NCBI RefSeq assembly: GCF_007004545.3
Contig: NZ_CP045503.2
Span: 1,830,501-1,894,500, forward strand
DNA length: 64,000 nucleotides
Source of the DNA: Shewanella eurypsychrophilus
GTDB taxonomy: Bacteria; Pseudomonadota; Gammaproteobacteria; Enterobacterales; Shewanellaceae
Direction: 5' to 3'
Shown here: positions 25,403 to 33,882 of the stretch, piece after piece
Position numbering within the stretch: the stretch's first letter is position 1
Layout of the letters: each line of letters opens with the position of its first letter
Notes under the pieces: model-generated
What the model was told of the DNA's origin: nothing
What the model saw: only the letters and a program-made list of their open reading frames with translations
Databases searched by the model: none
Program-made: the position numbers and the translations under genes

Positions 25403-27250
25403 ATGAGAAGAGCTTTATTAGCCGTATCCATAGGGTTAGTTCTGGGAGTAAGTGGTTGTTCAGAAAATAATAACTCTGAGAACACAGTGACAAGTAACTC
25501 GGTTTCAACAGCTGTTGCTGATCCGAGTCAGCCTAGTGAAAAGCAAGCGCTGTCAGTTGAGCAAGCGTATCTTGCCTTGGTCGACGACTTCTTCAACGAT
25601 TACTTAAAGCTCGAGCCCATTTATGCCACCTTTGTTGGTGTTAATGACTATAACGATCAGTTCGGTGGCGATTTAACTGAAGAGTATTTAAAGACACGTC
25701 ACGATCTTAATACCAGCTATTTGGCGAGAGTAGAGAAGATCAATAGAGATGCTCTATCTCCTGAGTTACAGCTTAGTTATGATATGTTTGCCTATGACAG
25801 GAATATTGAGCTAATAGACGAAACCTTCCCGTCTCGTTTCATGCCTATGAACCAGTTTTACAGCACTGTGATCAGTATGGTGCAACTTGGTAGTGGAGAG
25901 AGCGCACAGCCATTCAACACAGTGGAAGATTACAATAACTGGGCATCGCGTCTAAGCGGGTTTATAACCTGGACCACACTTGCTCAGGAGCGTATGGATG
26001 AAGGTGCAAGGAGCAAGGTCGTATTGCCACGGGTACTTGTCGAACGTATTATCCCTCAACTTCAAGCGCAGCTTGTCGATGATGCCAGTAAAAGTTTATT
26101 TTACGCACCGATAAATAATTTGCCGACGAGTTTCTCTGATACAGATAAAGCAGAATTAACGGCAAAATACACCAAACTCATCAATCAAGAGTTAATTCCG
26201 GCATTAGCCTCCTTAACCGCGTATTTCGAGACTACATACCTGCCAGTAGCACGGGCGAGTGACGGTTGGTGGGGCTTACCCAATGGCAAAATTTGGTATC
26301 AGCATTTGGCTAATACCCACACTACTACCCAGATGTCAGTGGATGAAATCCATCAAATTGGTCTGAGCGAAGTGGCTCGTATTCTTTCTGAGATGGATAC
26401 AGTACGTGAGCAAGTTAAGTTTGAAGGTGATCTTAAAGCATTCTTCGCCTCTCTTTCATCTGAGCCGCAATATTTCTTCACCGAGCGTCAAGGTCTTATC
26501 GATGGGTATATGACCCTTAAAGATCAAATTAATGCCGAATTGCCTAAGTATTTTAATGTGCAGCCGAAGGCTGATTATGTAGTGAAGCCAGTCGAAAGTT
26601 TTCGTGAGCAATCAGCAGCTGGGGCTTCTTATGAATCTCCTGCTGTCGACGGGTCACGTCCAGGTGTGTTCTATATCAACACGTATAACTTAAAAGCACA
26701 GCCTAAATGGGGAATGACAACCCTATCTTTGCATGAGGCTGCACCAGGACATCATTTCCAAATTGCCATCAAGCAAGAGTTAACCGGAGTCCCTGAGTTT
26801 CAACGTTTCAGTGGCTATACCGCATTTGAAGAAGGTTGGGCGCTCTATGCCGAGTATCTTGGTATGGAAATGGGCTTATTTAACGACCCTTACCAATACT
26901 TCGGCAAGCTTTCTGATGAGATGCTTCGTGCTATGCGTCTAGTGGTCGATACTGGTCTGCACGCTAAAGGTTGGACCCGTGAGCAAGCGATTCAGTATAT
27001 GAAAGATAACTCGCCAATGGCGGAGTCTGACATCATTGCAGAAGTTGAGCGTTACATGGCAATACCTGGTCAGGCGCTGTCTTATAAAGTTGGCCAACTT
27101 AAAATTTTATCTCTTCGAGCCGAAGCTGAAGCTGCATTAGGCAATAAGTTCGATTTAAAAGCCTTCCATGATCAGATCTTAACTTCAGGTTCACTGCCAA
27201 TGGCTGTGATGGAGTCAAAGGTTCATCATTGGATAAAAACTCAGAAGTGA
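25403..27250 (+). CDS. DUF885 family lipoprotein, probable metallopeptidase
   Basis: 615 residues from the ATG at 25403 (AAGGA site). The N-terminus is a lipoprotein signal with lipobox VSGC, so it should be anchored to the outer membrane. The DUF885 domain fills the rest. Key motifs are LHEAAPGHHFQ, an HExxxxHH-type metal site, and FEEGWALYAEYLG with the third metal ligand glutamate. This pattern resembles zinc peptidases of the gluzincin type. Its substrate is unknown. Single gene followed by a hairpin terminator. Confidence 0.83.
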   Translation: MRRALLAVSIGLVLGVSGCSENNNSENTVTSNSVSTAVADPSQPSEKQALSVEQAYLALVDDFFNDYLKLEPIYATFVGVNDYNDQFGGDLTEEYLKTRHDLNTSYLARVEKINRDALSPELQLSYDMFAYDRNIELIDETFPSRFMPMNQFYSTVISMVQLGSGESAQPFNTVEDYNNWASRLSGFITWTTLAQERMDEGARSKVVLPRVLVERIIPQLQAQLVDDASKSLFYAPINNLPTSFSDTDKAELTAKYTKLINQELIPALASLTAYFETTYLPVARASDGWWGLPNGKIWYQHLANTHTTTQMSVDEIHQIGLSEVARILSEMDTVREQVKFEGDLKAFFASLSSEPQYFFTERQGLIDGYMTLKDQINAELPKYFNVQPKADYVVKPVESFREQSAAGASYESPAVDGSRPGVFYINTYNLKAQPKWGMTTLSLHEAAPGHHFQIAIKQELTGVPEFQRFSGYTAFEEGWALYAEYLGMEMGLFNDPYQYFGKLSDEMLRAMRLVVDTGLHAKGWTREQAIQYMKDNSPMAESDIIAEVERYMAIPGQALSYKVGQLKILSLRAEAEAALGNKFDLKAFHDQILTSGSLPMAVMESKVHHWIKTQK

Positions 27251-27297
27251 TCACTTAGCGTGCTACCAATATTGCACTAGATAAGAGAAAAACTTTT

Positions 27298-27333
27298 TAA
27301 ACCCAGCTTTTATCAATATACTAGCTGGGTTTA
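27298..27333 (+). terminator. Probable terminator after DUF885 gene
   Basis: Stem aaacccagct (27299-27308) / agctgggttt (27323-27332), 14-base loop; the T stretch is weak. Confidence 0.6.
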
Positions 27334-27478
27334 TTTACTCCCTACGGGATTAAATAGTGTGCTTCACCTTGTGAAGCCAAGCATTCAAGATGTTTGATTT
27401 GGATTAATTATTTTATTGTCACTTTCTATACTGTGTATAGATCAATTGGCAAGTTGTCAAAAATTTAGGAGTTATATC

Positions 27479-27757
27479 ATGGTACAAGCCACAGCAAGAC
27501 ATCTACTCGTTAGCAGTGAAGAGAAATGTGAGTCACTTAAGCAGGAAATCTTAGCCGGTGCTGATTTTGGTGATGTTGCTAAAGCTAACTCATCTTGTCC
27601 ATCAAGTGCTCAAGGTGGCGATCTTGGCTCTTTTGGTCCAGGCATGATGGTTAAAGAGTTTGACGAAGTGGTATTCAATGCGCCATTGAATGAAGTACAA
27701 GGCCCTGTTAAGACACAATTTGGTTTTCACCTGCTTGAAGTGACAAGCCGCGGATAA
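27479..27757 (+). CDS. ppiC: Peptidyl-prolyl cis-trans isomerase C (parvulin)
   Basis: 92 residues from the ATG at 27479, which has an AGGAG site 7 bases upstream; a 113-residue frame to 27416 is not supported. The single parvulin domain has ATARHLLV, GADFGDVAKANSSCPS, GGDLGSFGPGMMVKEFDE and VKTQFGFHLLEV. These match E. coli PpiC, a small cytoplasmic rotamase with no signal peptide. It is followed 30 bp later by a GNAT gene. Confidence 0.93.
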   Translation: MVQATARHLLVSSEEKCESLKQEILAGADFGDVAKANSSCPSSAQGGDLGSFGPGMMVKEFDEVVFNAPLNEVQGPVKTQFGFHLLEVTSRG

Positions 27758-27787
27758 TTGCCGATATAGTCAATTAGGAAGTACTTT

Positions 27788-28321
27788 ATGCTCGAACTTT
27801 ATACCGATAGGCTTAGATTACGCAGTCTAAGGCGCGATGATTGGGAGTTTTTTCTCCAAACTCATCAAGACCCTATTATTAATCAGTTTGTTCGCCGACC
27901 CGACGAAGAGTCAGTGATCCTGAAAAAGTTCGAGCATAGATTAGCGCCTTGGACCTATGAATCTGGTGATTGGTTGACACTCGTTATTGAAGAGGTCGAT
28001 ACCAAGACATTGATCGGTTTTACAGGTCTTTACTGTGCAAACTTCGATTGTGCCCATGCAGAGGTAGGCTACATGTTAGCAACTTCTGGTCATGGTAAAG
28101 GCTATGCCACTGAAAGTCTTAAAGCGGTTATTGACTGGGCGTGTTTGAGTTTTAACGTACATAAGTTTATCGGCTTATGTGCTAAAGATAATATCGCATC
28201 GGCCAAAGTGCTCGAGAAAAACGGTTTTAAGCTCGAAGGCATTTTAAGAGATAACTACAGAGTCGATGATAGCTGGATCGATGATTGTTCCTATGGGCTT
28301 CTTAGCCACGAAAGATCATGA
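27788..28321 (+). CDS. GNAT N-acetyltransferase, RimJ/RimL-like
   Basis: 177 residues with the GNAT layout: LYTDRLRLRSLRRDDWEFFL at the N-terminus, then VGYMLATSGHGKGYATESLKA (acetyl-CoA loop, Q/RxxGxG/A variant), and NIASAKVLEKNGFKLEG near the end. RimJ/RimL relatives acetylate ribosomal or other N-termini and sometimes antibiotics; the substrate is not indicated. AGGA precedes the ATG. Confidence 0.85.
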   Translation: MLELYTDRLRLRSLRRDDWEFFLQTHQDPIINQFVRRPDEESVILKKFEHRLAPWTYESGDWLTLVIEEVDTKTLIGFTGLYCANFDCAHAEVGYMLATSGHGKGYATESLKAVIDWACLSFNVHKFIGLCAKDNIASAKVLEKNGFKLEGILRDNYRVDDSWIDDCSYGLLSHERS

Positions 28322-28388
28322 TGGGGATTATCCTTGTCGACTACGAATGCTATAATCTCAGTGATATTTTTGTTTAAAGGTAAATCGT

Positions 28389-28622
28389 GTGACAGCACAA
28401 ATAGAAACCTTGGCCTTGTTGCCAGGTGAAGAATACATAGAGCTATATAAGATTTTGAAAGTCCAAGCCATGATTGGCGGGGGCGGTGAAGCCAAATTTG
28501 TTATTAGTGAAGGCAAGGTAACCGTTGACGGTGAAGTAGAGACCCGTAAACGTAAGAAAGTGAGAGCGGGTGAAGTAGTCTCATTTAATGGTGAAACAGT
28601 GCAGATCGTTGCTGCTTCATAG
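28389..28622 (+). CDS. ybcJ: S4-domain RNA-binding protein YbcJ
   Basis: 77 residues with a GTG start after AAAGG. The S4 fold is YIELYKILKVQAMIGGGGEAKFVISEGKVTVDGEVETRKRKKVRAGEVV, as in E. coli YbcJ (70 residues). It is thought to bind structured RNA, possibly in ribosome assembly. 46 bp upstream of the RraB-like gene. Confidence 0.9.
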   Translation: MTAQIETLALLPGEEYIELYKILKVQAMIGGGGEAKFVISEGKVTVDGEVETRKRKKVRAGEVVSFNGETVQIVAAS

Positions 28623-28668
28623 TCCTAGTGATGAGTCTTGACCCGGTACTGAATAAACGGAGTAAGTA

Positions 28669-29061
28669 ATGCAATTTCCTGATGACGACAATGGCAAAAT
28701 GCTCGCAGCGATGGCTGAAGCTGGTATTGATTTAACTAAGCAACTCGATGTTGATTTTTTCTTGGTTTTTGATGATCAGCGTGATGCTGAATCGGCGACT
28801 GAAGAGCTGGCAAAGTTGGAGCTTGAAGGCGAGATGGAACTTCAGCTTAACGATGAAGTTGGTAAGTGGGAACTTATCGTTTGTGTGCCTATGGTTCCTG
28901 AATATCAAGCCATTGTTGATCAAGAGCTTCAGCTAAACACATTTGCAGAAGAATTTGGCGGTGCAACCGATGGTTGGGGTGTCATGCAGCATCAAGAAGG
29001 CGATGATGATTTTGCTGACGAAGATGACGGTCATGAGTGCGGTGCAGACTGTAAGCACTAA
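28669..29061 (+). CDS. rraB: RraB-family regulator of ribonuclease E
   Basis: 130 residues. The fold begins FPDDDNGKMLAAMAEAGIDL and includes LDVDFFLVFDDQRDAESA and TDGWGVM, followed by a very acidic tail (EGDDDFADEDDGHE). E. coli RraB has the same DGWG segment and acidic end. RraB binds RNase E and changes which transcripts it cuts. The tail here ends with Cys/His residues (CGADCKH), which could bind metal, as in some relatives. Cytoplasmic. Confidence 0.82.
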   Translation: MQFPDDDNGKMLAAMAEAGIDLTKQLDVDFFLVFDDQRDAESATEELAKLELEGEMELQLNDEVGKWELIVCVPMVPEYQAIVDQELQLNTFAEEFGGATDGWGVMQHQEGDDDFADEDDGHECGADCKH

Positions 29062-29104
29062 TCGATCTGCTGCGCATCTCGATTGATGCCACTTTGTGGC
29101 GGTT
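29062..29104. repeat. 43-bp direct repeat, copy 1 (hairpin-bearing)
   Basis: Shares tcgatct-ctg at its start and cgattgatgccact, then gtggcggtt, at its end with copy 2 at 29180-29222. Contains hairpin gccac-ttt-gtggc (29088-29100). Confidence 0.8.
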
Positions 29105-29179
29105 CCACTCATTTGATAAAGCTATTGCTAGATTGAAGCTAATATTTCCTGTAGAGCTTATTCTGGTTAATGTCGTGAG

Positions 29180-29222
29180 TCGATCTACTGTGTTTCACGA
29201 TTGATGCCACTGCGTGGCGGTT
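29180..29222. repeat. 43-bp direct repeat, copy 2 (hairpin-bearing)
   Basis: Same layout as copy 1 at a 118-bp offset. The hairpin loop differs (gccac-tgc-gtggc, 29206-29218) while the stem is unchanged. Confidence 0.8.
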
Positions 29223-29399
29223 TCATGACTAAGCCATGAGATGAGAATTTTTTATATTAAGCCGCCATTTGAGTGGCTTTTTTTATGTCTGTAATTCATC
29301 ATGGTGGCAAATTGTTTACATGACGCCAACCTGGTTAACATGGGGGCTATTTCCCATTAGATGAACCGGATAGGTCAATAGCCACACAAGGAAAAGAGA

Positions 29400-31370
29400 A
29401 TGGCAAAGCAGATAAGTTTCGGAACGCCAGTCAATGATGCCGAGCGCTGGGCATTTTCCTTATTAGCCGATGAGCTACCCGATAATTACATACTCCTTAC
29501 CAATGTAGAGATCCCGACTAAATCTGGCCAAGCGATGGAGGTCGATGCGCTGGTTATCGGCGAGTGGGGGGTCTATGTTGTCGATGTAAAAGGTTATATT
29601 GGACGGTTAGATGCGGGTCTTCATGCCTGGTCTTTAGATGGCAGGCAGGTCGATAACAGTTTGGCTAAAGCGAACTATGTTGCTCGTGTTTTAGCGGGTA
29701 ACGTCAAGCACAAGATCCCAGTTGGCGTCTATGCTCCTTGGTGTCAGGGCATGGTGTTTGTGACTGGGCGTAAAGGGGAGGAGATTGAGCTCGAGAAACA
29801 GCAAGGTTCTTTGAGTATCTATACGCCACAGCAAATTGTCGCAGCGCTCACCAAAGAGTGGGGACTTACAGCGCCACGCAGCCATCAGGTGACAGATGAG
29901 CAAAAAGAGATGGTGCTTAAAACCATAGGCCAGGTTGCACTTGTTGAGCAACGTAATAATAAAATTCAGGATTTTACCAAGCTAAAATGCCTATTTATTC
30001 AGAGCGGTTTAGAGGTCTGGCAGGCAGAATATAATCCAGGTGGCTGGACAGCGCCTTGGCTACTTAAAATTCTTACCCCAAACCAGTTTGCTGATAAAGA
30101 GCAATCAGAGATTCACGAAAACCAGTTAAGAGCTGAATTTAAACGTTTGCAAGCACTTACTGGTTGCAGCGGAGTGCCTTACTGTGCCCCCCTGATTCAA
30201 GATGGCGAGCAACTGGTATTACCGATCCGCATGCCACGTGGGGTGCCACTTAATATCCTCGAGGTAGAGAAGTTAACGACCTATCAATTACTGGAAATAT
30301 TAAGGCGTTCAGTTTCTGGTTTGCAGCAGATCCATCGTCGGGGATATACCGTTGGTGGTTGGACTGATAATTGTGTCTTTGTGTCGGATCAGGGTGATGT
30401 TGAATTTATCGATATCAAAGATAGTGTTAATTCCAATCAAGATATACAGGCCTACTCGGCAGGTTTCTTGACCTTAGCCGAACAAACTAAGCAGCCACGT
30501 ATTTATCAATGGTATCAACTTGCGGCGAAGGGAGGCACGGTTGATCTTGATGCGCTGCGTTGTGACTTATCGGCAGTCATTGACAATGGTGTGTGTGATA
30601 CGCTTCCTGAGCGAATTAAGATCGAAACGGGTGCTATTATTGACCATCACTATCGTTTAGAACAGTTTATCAATGCGACTGAGCGTAGCCAGTTTTGGCG
30701 AGCGACTCACTTGCAGGGACAATATAGTTGTGGAGTCTCGGTTTACACTAAGGTCGAAGCTAAGTGGCCAACGTTAAGCAGCCTATATCGTAGCCTCTCT
30801 AAGCTCTATCACCCACATGTTGAAAAAGTGCTGGCATTCGGTCAGTTGCCTCAAAGCGAATCACTGTTCATTGCCAGAGCTTGGGAATATGGTGTTTCTC
30901 TCGATGAACTCGCTGATATCCAGATCGGTCAACCTGCGATGTGGTTTACCCAATTGCTTTCTGGCCTGCAATATATGCATCAGATGGATATTTATCATGG
31001 TGCACTCTGTCCTAAAAATATTATCTGTAATCAAGAAAAAGCCATTCTAGTCAATTTTGGTATTGGATTGGATATAGCGACCAGTCATTACGCCAGTCGT
31101 TATGCTGATCCTAAGCTTTGGGCCGCTGAAGGCGATGCCGAAAGAGATTTGTATGGACTCGTGGCGAGCTTTATCTCTACCTTAGCGCCAGTTTCTCTTC
31201 AGGGAAATGGCGGTCAAGAGGGGATAATTAATGCGCTGCACTCCTTCGATAAAGCGTGGTTTGGTGAAAAGACTTTCAATACTTGTCTTAAGGTGCTTAA
31301 TTTCGAATTTGATGCGGCACCAGGTACAAATTACCTAGAAGCTTTTGATGTTGTAGAGAAATTAATTTAA
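29400..31370 (+). CDS. NERD nuclease-like domain fused to two degenerate protein-kinase-like domains
   Basis: 656 residues, no signal peptide. NERD domain, about 10-130: E47-V-D49 and V-D62-V-K64-G give the restriction-endonuclease-like D...DxK pattern. Kinase-like domain 1, about 190-400: K223 in WLLKIL, HRRGYTVGGWTDN where HRD-x4-N belongs, and FIDIKD where DFG belongs. Kinase-like domain 2, about 415-656: K451, then H533-G-A-L-CPK-N540 in which the catalytic Asp is Ala535, and N552-F-G where DFG is expected. Domain 2 thus looks like a pseudokinase. NERD-kinase proteins are known in phage defence (PglW/BREX-type); a standalone form like this has no defined role. Confidence 0.78.
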   Translation: MAKQISFGTPVNDAERWAFSLLADELPDNYILLTNVEIPTKSGQAMEVDALVIGEWGVYVVDVKGYIGRLDAGLHAWSLDGRQVDNSLAKANYVARVLAGNVKHKIPVGVYAPWCQGMVFVTGRKGEEIELEKQQGSLSIYTPQQIVAALTKEWGLTAPRSHQVTDEQKEMVLKTIGQVALVEQRNNKIQDFTKLKCLFIQSGLEVWQAEYNPGGWTAPWLLKILTPNQFADKEQSEIHENQLRAEFKRLQALTGCSGVPYCAPLIQDGEQLVLPIRMPRGVPLNILEVEKLTTYQLLEILRRSVSGLQQIHRRGYTVGGWTDNCVFVSDQGDVEFIDIKDSVNSNQDIQAYSAGFLTLAEQTKQPRIYQWYQLAAKGGTVDLDALRCDLSAVIDNGVCDTLPERIKIETGAIIDHHYRLEQFINATERSQFWRATHLQGQYSCGVSVYTKVEAKWPTLSSLYRSLSKLYHPHVEKVLAFGQLPQSESLFIARAWEYGVSLDELADIQIGQPAMWFTQLLSGLQYMHQMDIYHGALCPKNIICNQEKAILVNFGIGLDIATSHYASRYADPKLWAAEGDAERDLYGLVASFISTLAPVSLQGNGGQEGIINALHSFDKAWFGEKTFNTCLKVLNFEFDAAPGTNYLEAFDVVEKLI

Positions 31371-31395
31371 TACATCAGTAAGAGTCGTCATGTTT

Positions 31396-31429
31396 AAAGG
31401 AGAAGCTTGTTTTGAGTTTCTCCTTTTTT
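31396..31429 (+). terminator. Terminator of the NERD-kinase gene
   Basis: Stem aaaggagaa (31396-31404) / ttctccttt (31418-31426) followed by T residues. Confidence 0.85.
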
Positions 31430-31443
31430 ATGCTTGATACTCT

Positions 31444-31478
31444 GCGAGGTGCGAGGTGCGAGGTGCGAGGTGCGAGGT
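31444..31478. repeat. Heptanucleotide tandem repeat, five units
   Basis: gcgaggt repeated exactly five times, ending at the left end of the IS3-family element. Confidence 0.95.
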
Positions 31479-31509
31479 TGATATGACCCCAGTAAAGTGG
31501 ACACAGGGT

Positions 31510-32319
31510 TTAAATTCTTGATTCAAATACTATGGGACTCACTCCATTTAGAGTCCCATGTCTTCTCACCATATTATAATAATCATCGATATAAAATCGA
31601 CACTGTGTTGTCATTTCTTTTCTGCTTAGCTCTTCTAAGTTAGAGAACCATTCTTTCTTTAACTGAGCAAAAAAGCTTTCTGAGCAAGCATTATCCCAGC
31701 AATTCCCCTTTCTCGACATACTCACTGTGACCTTACGCTTCGTTAGCCACTTAAGTACTTCAAAGCTTCTGTATTGAGCCCCCTGGTCAGAGTGAAACAT
31801 CAGCTCACTCCCATTTGGCCTTCGTTCTACCCAAGCTTGTTTGAGTGACTTCATCACCAGTTCGCTCGAATTTATGTAGCTCGTTGCCCAGCCCACCACT
31901 TTACGTGAGTACAAATCGATGATGACACATAGATACTGCCAGCCCTCTTTGCACCTAATTTGTGTAATATCTGATACCCAAACAGTATTAGGTTTAGCTA
32001 CTTCAAACTCTCTGTTTAAGTAATTCGGCGCTCTTGTTTCAATCAACCTAGGCTTCACTACACCGAACTTCCTTTTACATGCTTTAGACCTGTAATCAAA
32101 CACCTGTAACAAGCTTTGTACTCGCTTTTTATTACAATCGAAACCATTAGCTACAGCATCCAGCCATAACTTCCTATAACCCGCTATGCTCCTGTGCTCA
32201 GCTATCTTTTCTTTGAGAAAGTCAGACAGTACTTCGTTATCTTTATCGCGTTGAGAAGGCTTACGAACAAGCCAGCTGTAATAGCCTGAGCGAGATACAC
32301 CAAAAATATCACAGAGCAA
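31510..32319 (-). CDS. IS3-family transposase OrfB (DDE integrase core)
   Basis: 269 residues as a separate frame from a TTG; the frame stays open upstream to the slippery site, so the working product is an OrfAB fusion. HTH_21-like segment GYRKLWLDAVANGF. The catalytic residues are D in VWVSDITQI, D in FHSDQGAQY and E in NACSESFFAQLKKEW. No stop or frameshift breaks it, so the element may be active. Confidence 0.92.
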   Translation of the reverse strand: MLCDIFGVSRSGYYSWLVRKPSQRDKDNEVLSDFLKEKIAEHRSIAGYRKLWLDAVANGFDCNKKRVQSLLQVFDYRSKACKRKFGVVKPRLIETRAPNYLNREFEVAKPNTVWVSDITQIRCKEGWQYLCVIIDLYSRKVVGWATSYINSSELVMKSLKQAWVERRPNGSELMFHSDQGAQYRSFEVLKWLTKRKVTVSMSRKGNCWDNACSESFFAQLKKEWFSNLEELSRKEMTTQCRFYIDDYYNMVRRHGTLNGVSPIVFESRI

Positions 32320-32366
32320 TTTTATCGTTCTTCGAGTTGAGCAATAACCTTGGATAAACTGAAACT

Positions 32367-32681
32367 TTATCCCTGGTGTTTGTCGAAGAACTCCTTCGCC
32401 TTTTTTAAGATATCGTTCTCCAACTCTGCACGCTCTAATCGTTTTTTTAGCCCACGGTTTTCACGTTCAAGTTCAGCTAGCCCCTTATTAGGACCGACAT
32501 TTTTAATAGGTTTAGAAGTGTGTTTCTTCGACGTCAATTGAGCTCTCCATTTACTGAGCAAAGCGGGATGGATACCTAATTTACCAGCTAAAGCCTTTAC
32601 TGTATCGGGAGAGTTTAAGGATTGTTGAACAGCAGCCAATTTGAAGGCTGCTGTGTGGGTCTTACGAGTTATTATTTTCAT
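32367..32681 (-). CDS. IS3-family OrfA (helix-turn-helix, leucine zipper)
   Basis: 104 residues. An N-terminal HTH of the Tnp_1 type (TAAFKLAAVQQSLN to HPALLSKWRAQL) recognises the IS ends. A heptad leucine stretch (LAELERENRGLKKRLERAEL) follows and should drive dimerisation. The A-AAA-AAG heptamer lies in its 3' part. Confidence 0.92.
   Translation of the reverse strand: MKIITRKTHTAAFKLAAVQQSLNSPDTVKALAGKLGIHPALLSKWRAQLTSKKHTSKPIKNVGPNKGLAELERENRGLKKRLERAELENDILKKAKEFFDKHQG
32400..32406 (-). other. Programmed -1 frameshift site of the IS3 element
   Basis: On the minus strand AAAAAAG is read as (TT)A AAA AAG in the OrfA frame. A -1 slip enters a frame that is open through to OrfB. Confidence 0.85.
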
Positions 32682-32738
32682 GGCACCTTATCGCTTATAT
32701 AAGGTGTCCACTTTTAGGGGGTCATATCAGTTCGAGTT

Positions 32739-32796
32739 CGAGATAGAGCGGAGAAAGCTATAAGTCTCGAGATAGAGCAGAGAAAGTTATAAGTCT
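32739..32796. repeat. Two 29-bp tandem repeats
   Basis: Units 32739-32767 and 32768-32796 differ at two positions; both begin cgagatagagc and end ataagtct. They lie immediately right of the IS3 element. Confidence 0.85.
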
Positions 32797-32865
32797 AAAG
32801 CGAATCAAAACCACAGGTCATTCCGGTATGCTTGTGGCCGGAATCCAGTTTTTAGCTGGAAGGGA

Positions 32866-33753
32866 CTAGTTACGATAGGGGGCAAATATCTCCAAAACCC
32901 AATCGATAAAGGCTTGTGCTTTAAGCGGTAAGTTACTCGACTTTGGTGTCAGCAGATAATACACATAGGGGCTGGTAAAGCCCGCATCGAAGGGGATCAC
33001 TAAGCTACCATCAGCCAGTTGCTCTTCGATAAAAAATCTTGGAATAAGTGCGACTCCCATACCACCGGCTGCAGCTTGACTCAGCATATAGAAGTGCTCC
33101 ATGCCAAACTTTTTGTCCGTGGTCAGGGTTAATCCAACCTGCTGCGACCAGTAAGGCCAAAGTTCAGGCCTTGTGGTGTGTTTAAGCAAGGTCATCTTGT
33201 TGATGTCCTCTAGGCGTTTGAGCTGTTCAGCTAATTGAGGTGCGCACACTAAACAAAGGTCTTCGTCCATCAGTTTGATAAAGTTAACACCCGTTGGCTC
33301 ATGTTGGGCACTTCTGATAGCGATATCACAACGGCTATTATCAAAATCTACGGCAAAATCGCCAATAGAGAGATCCACATAAAGATGAGGGTGACGCCGC
33401 TTAAACTCTTCCATACGAGGAATGAACCAGTTAATGGTCAAGCTAGGTAACACATTGATAGCGAGTGTCTGAGCTCGCATCTGTTGCGATTTAATCTCAT
33501 CGGTCGCATGATTAATGGTTTGTAGAGCCGATTGAACTTGGATCAGGTAGCGCTGCGCATCGTCAGTGAGCAACAATTTTCTATGTTGCCGGATAAACAG
33601 AGGGACACCAAGGTAGGTTTCCAGTCCCTTGACTTGTTTACTGACAGCACCATGAGTGACAAAAAGCTCATCTGCCGCCTTACTAAAGCTCAGATGTCTC
33701 GCTGCTGACTCAAAGGCCAAAAGTGAGTTCAGTGGAGGAAGACTTGTGTGCAT
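32866..33753 (-). CDS. LysR-family regulator (GcvA-like), divergent from TSUP permease
   Basis: 295 residues. The N-terminal winged HTH is LNSLLAFESAARHLSFSKAADELFVTHGAVSKQVKGLE, a form close to GcvA. The effector-binding domain (about 92-290) includes LAINVLPSLTINWFIPRM. It is divergent from the TSUP gene at 33883, with a 25-bp operator-like palindrome between them, so it most likely controls that exporter and itself. The effector is unknown. Confidence 0.9.
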   Translation of the reverse strand: MHTSLPPLNSLLAFESAARHLSFSKAADELFVTHGAVSKQVKGLETYLGVPLFIRQHRKLLLTDDAQRYLIQVQSALQTINHATDEIKSQQMRAQTLAINVLPSLTINWFIPRMEEFKRRHPHLYVDLSIGDFAVDFDNSRCDIAIRSAQHEPTGVNFIKLMDEDLCLVCAPQLAEQLKRLEDINKMTLLKHTTRPELWPYWSQQVGLTLTTDKKFGMEHFYMLSQAAAGGMGVALIPRFFIEEQLADGSLVIPFDAGFTSPYVYYLLTPKSSNLPLKAQAFIDWVLEIFAPYRN

Positions 33754-33772
33754 GAGCCACCTATTTATTTTA

Positions 33773-33797
33773 TTAGTGTGAGATTATCTCACACTAA
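33773..33797. promoter_or_regulatory. Palindromic operator between lysR and TSUP gene
   Basis: Arms ttagtgtgaga (33773-33783) and tctcacactaa (33787-33797) are perfect inverse copies around tta. It lies 20 bp upstream of the lysR start and 86 bp upstream of the permease. It contains the T-N11-A core expected for LysR proteins. Confidence 0.8.
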
Positions 33798-33882
33798 GCG
33801 GACGATAACTCCTTTGCGCATCTTGTGCAAATATCGTCTAATAGCATCATTATTGTGAACTTATGTTTTATGAGACTTATCT

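Larger units (their letters stand above)
31479..32729 (-). mobile_element. IS3-family insertion sequence, 1,251 bp
   Basis: Terminal inverted repeats: left tgatatgacccc continuing to gtggacac; right end is its reverse complement (gtgtccac ... ggggtcatatca) with a few mismatches inside. It holds orfA and orfB on the minus strand with a slippery heptamer between them, the standard IS3 layout. No convincing target duplication is visible next to the ends, perhaps because the target was a tandem repeat. Confidence 0.88.

Noticed and set aside
29258..29290. Terminator after the RraB-like gene
   Set aside because: gcca/tggc next to a T run gives only a weak, broken stem.
31470..32740. Target-site duplication of the IS3 element
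   Set aside because: At most a 2-bp match next to the ends, not enough to claim.
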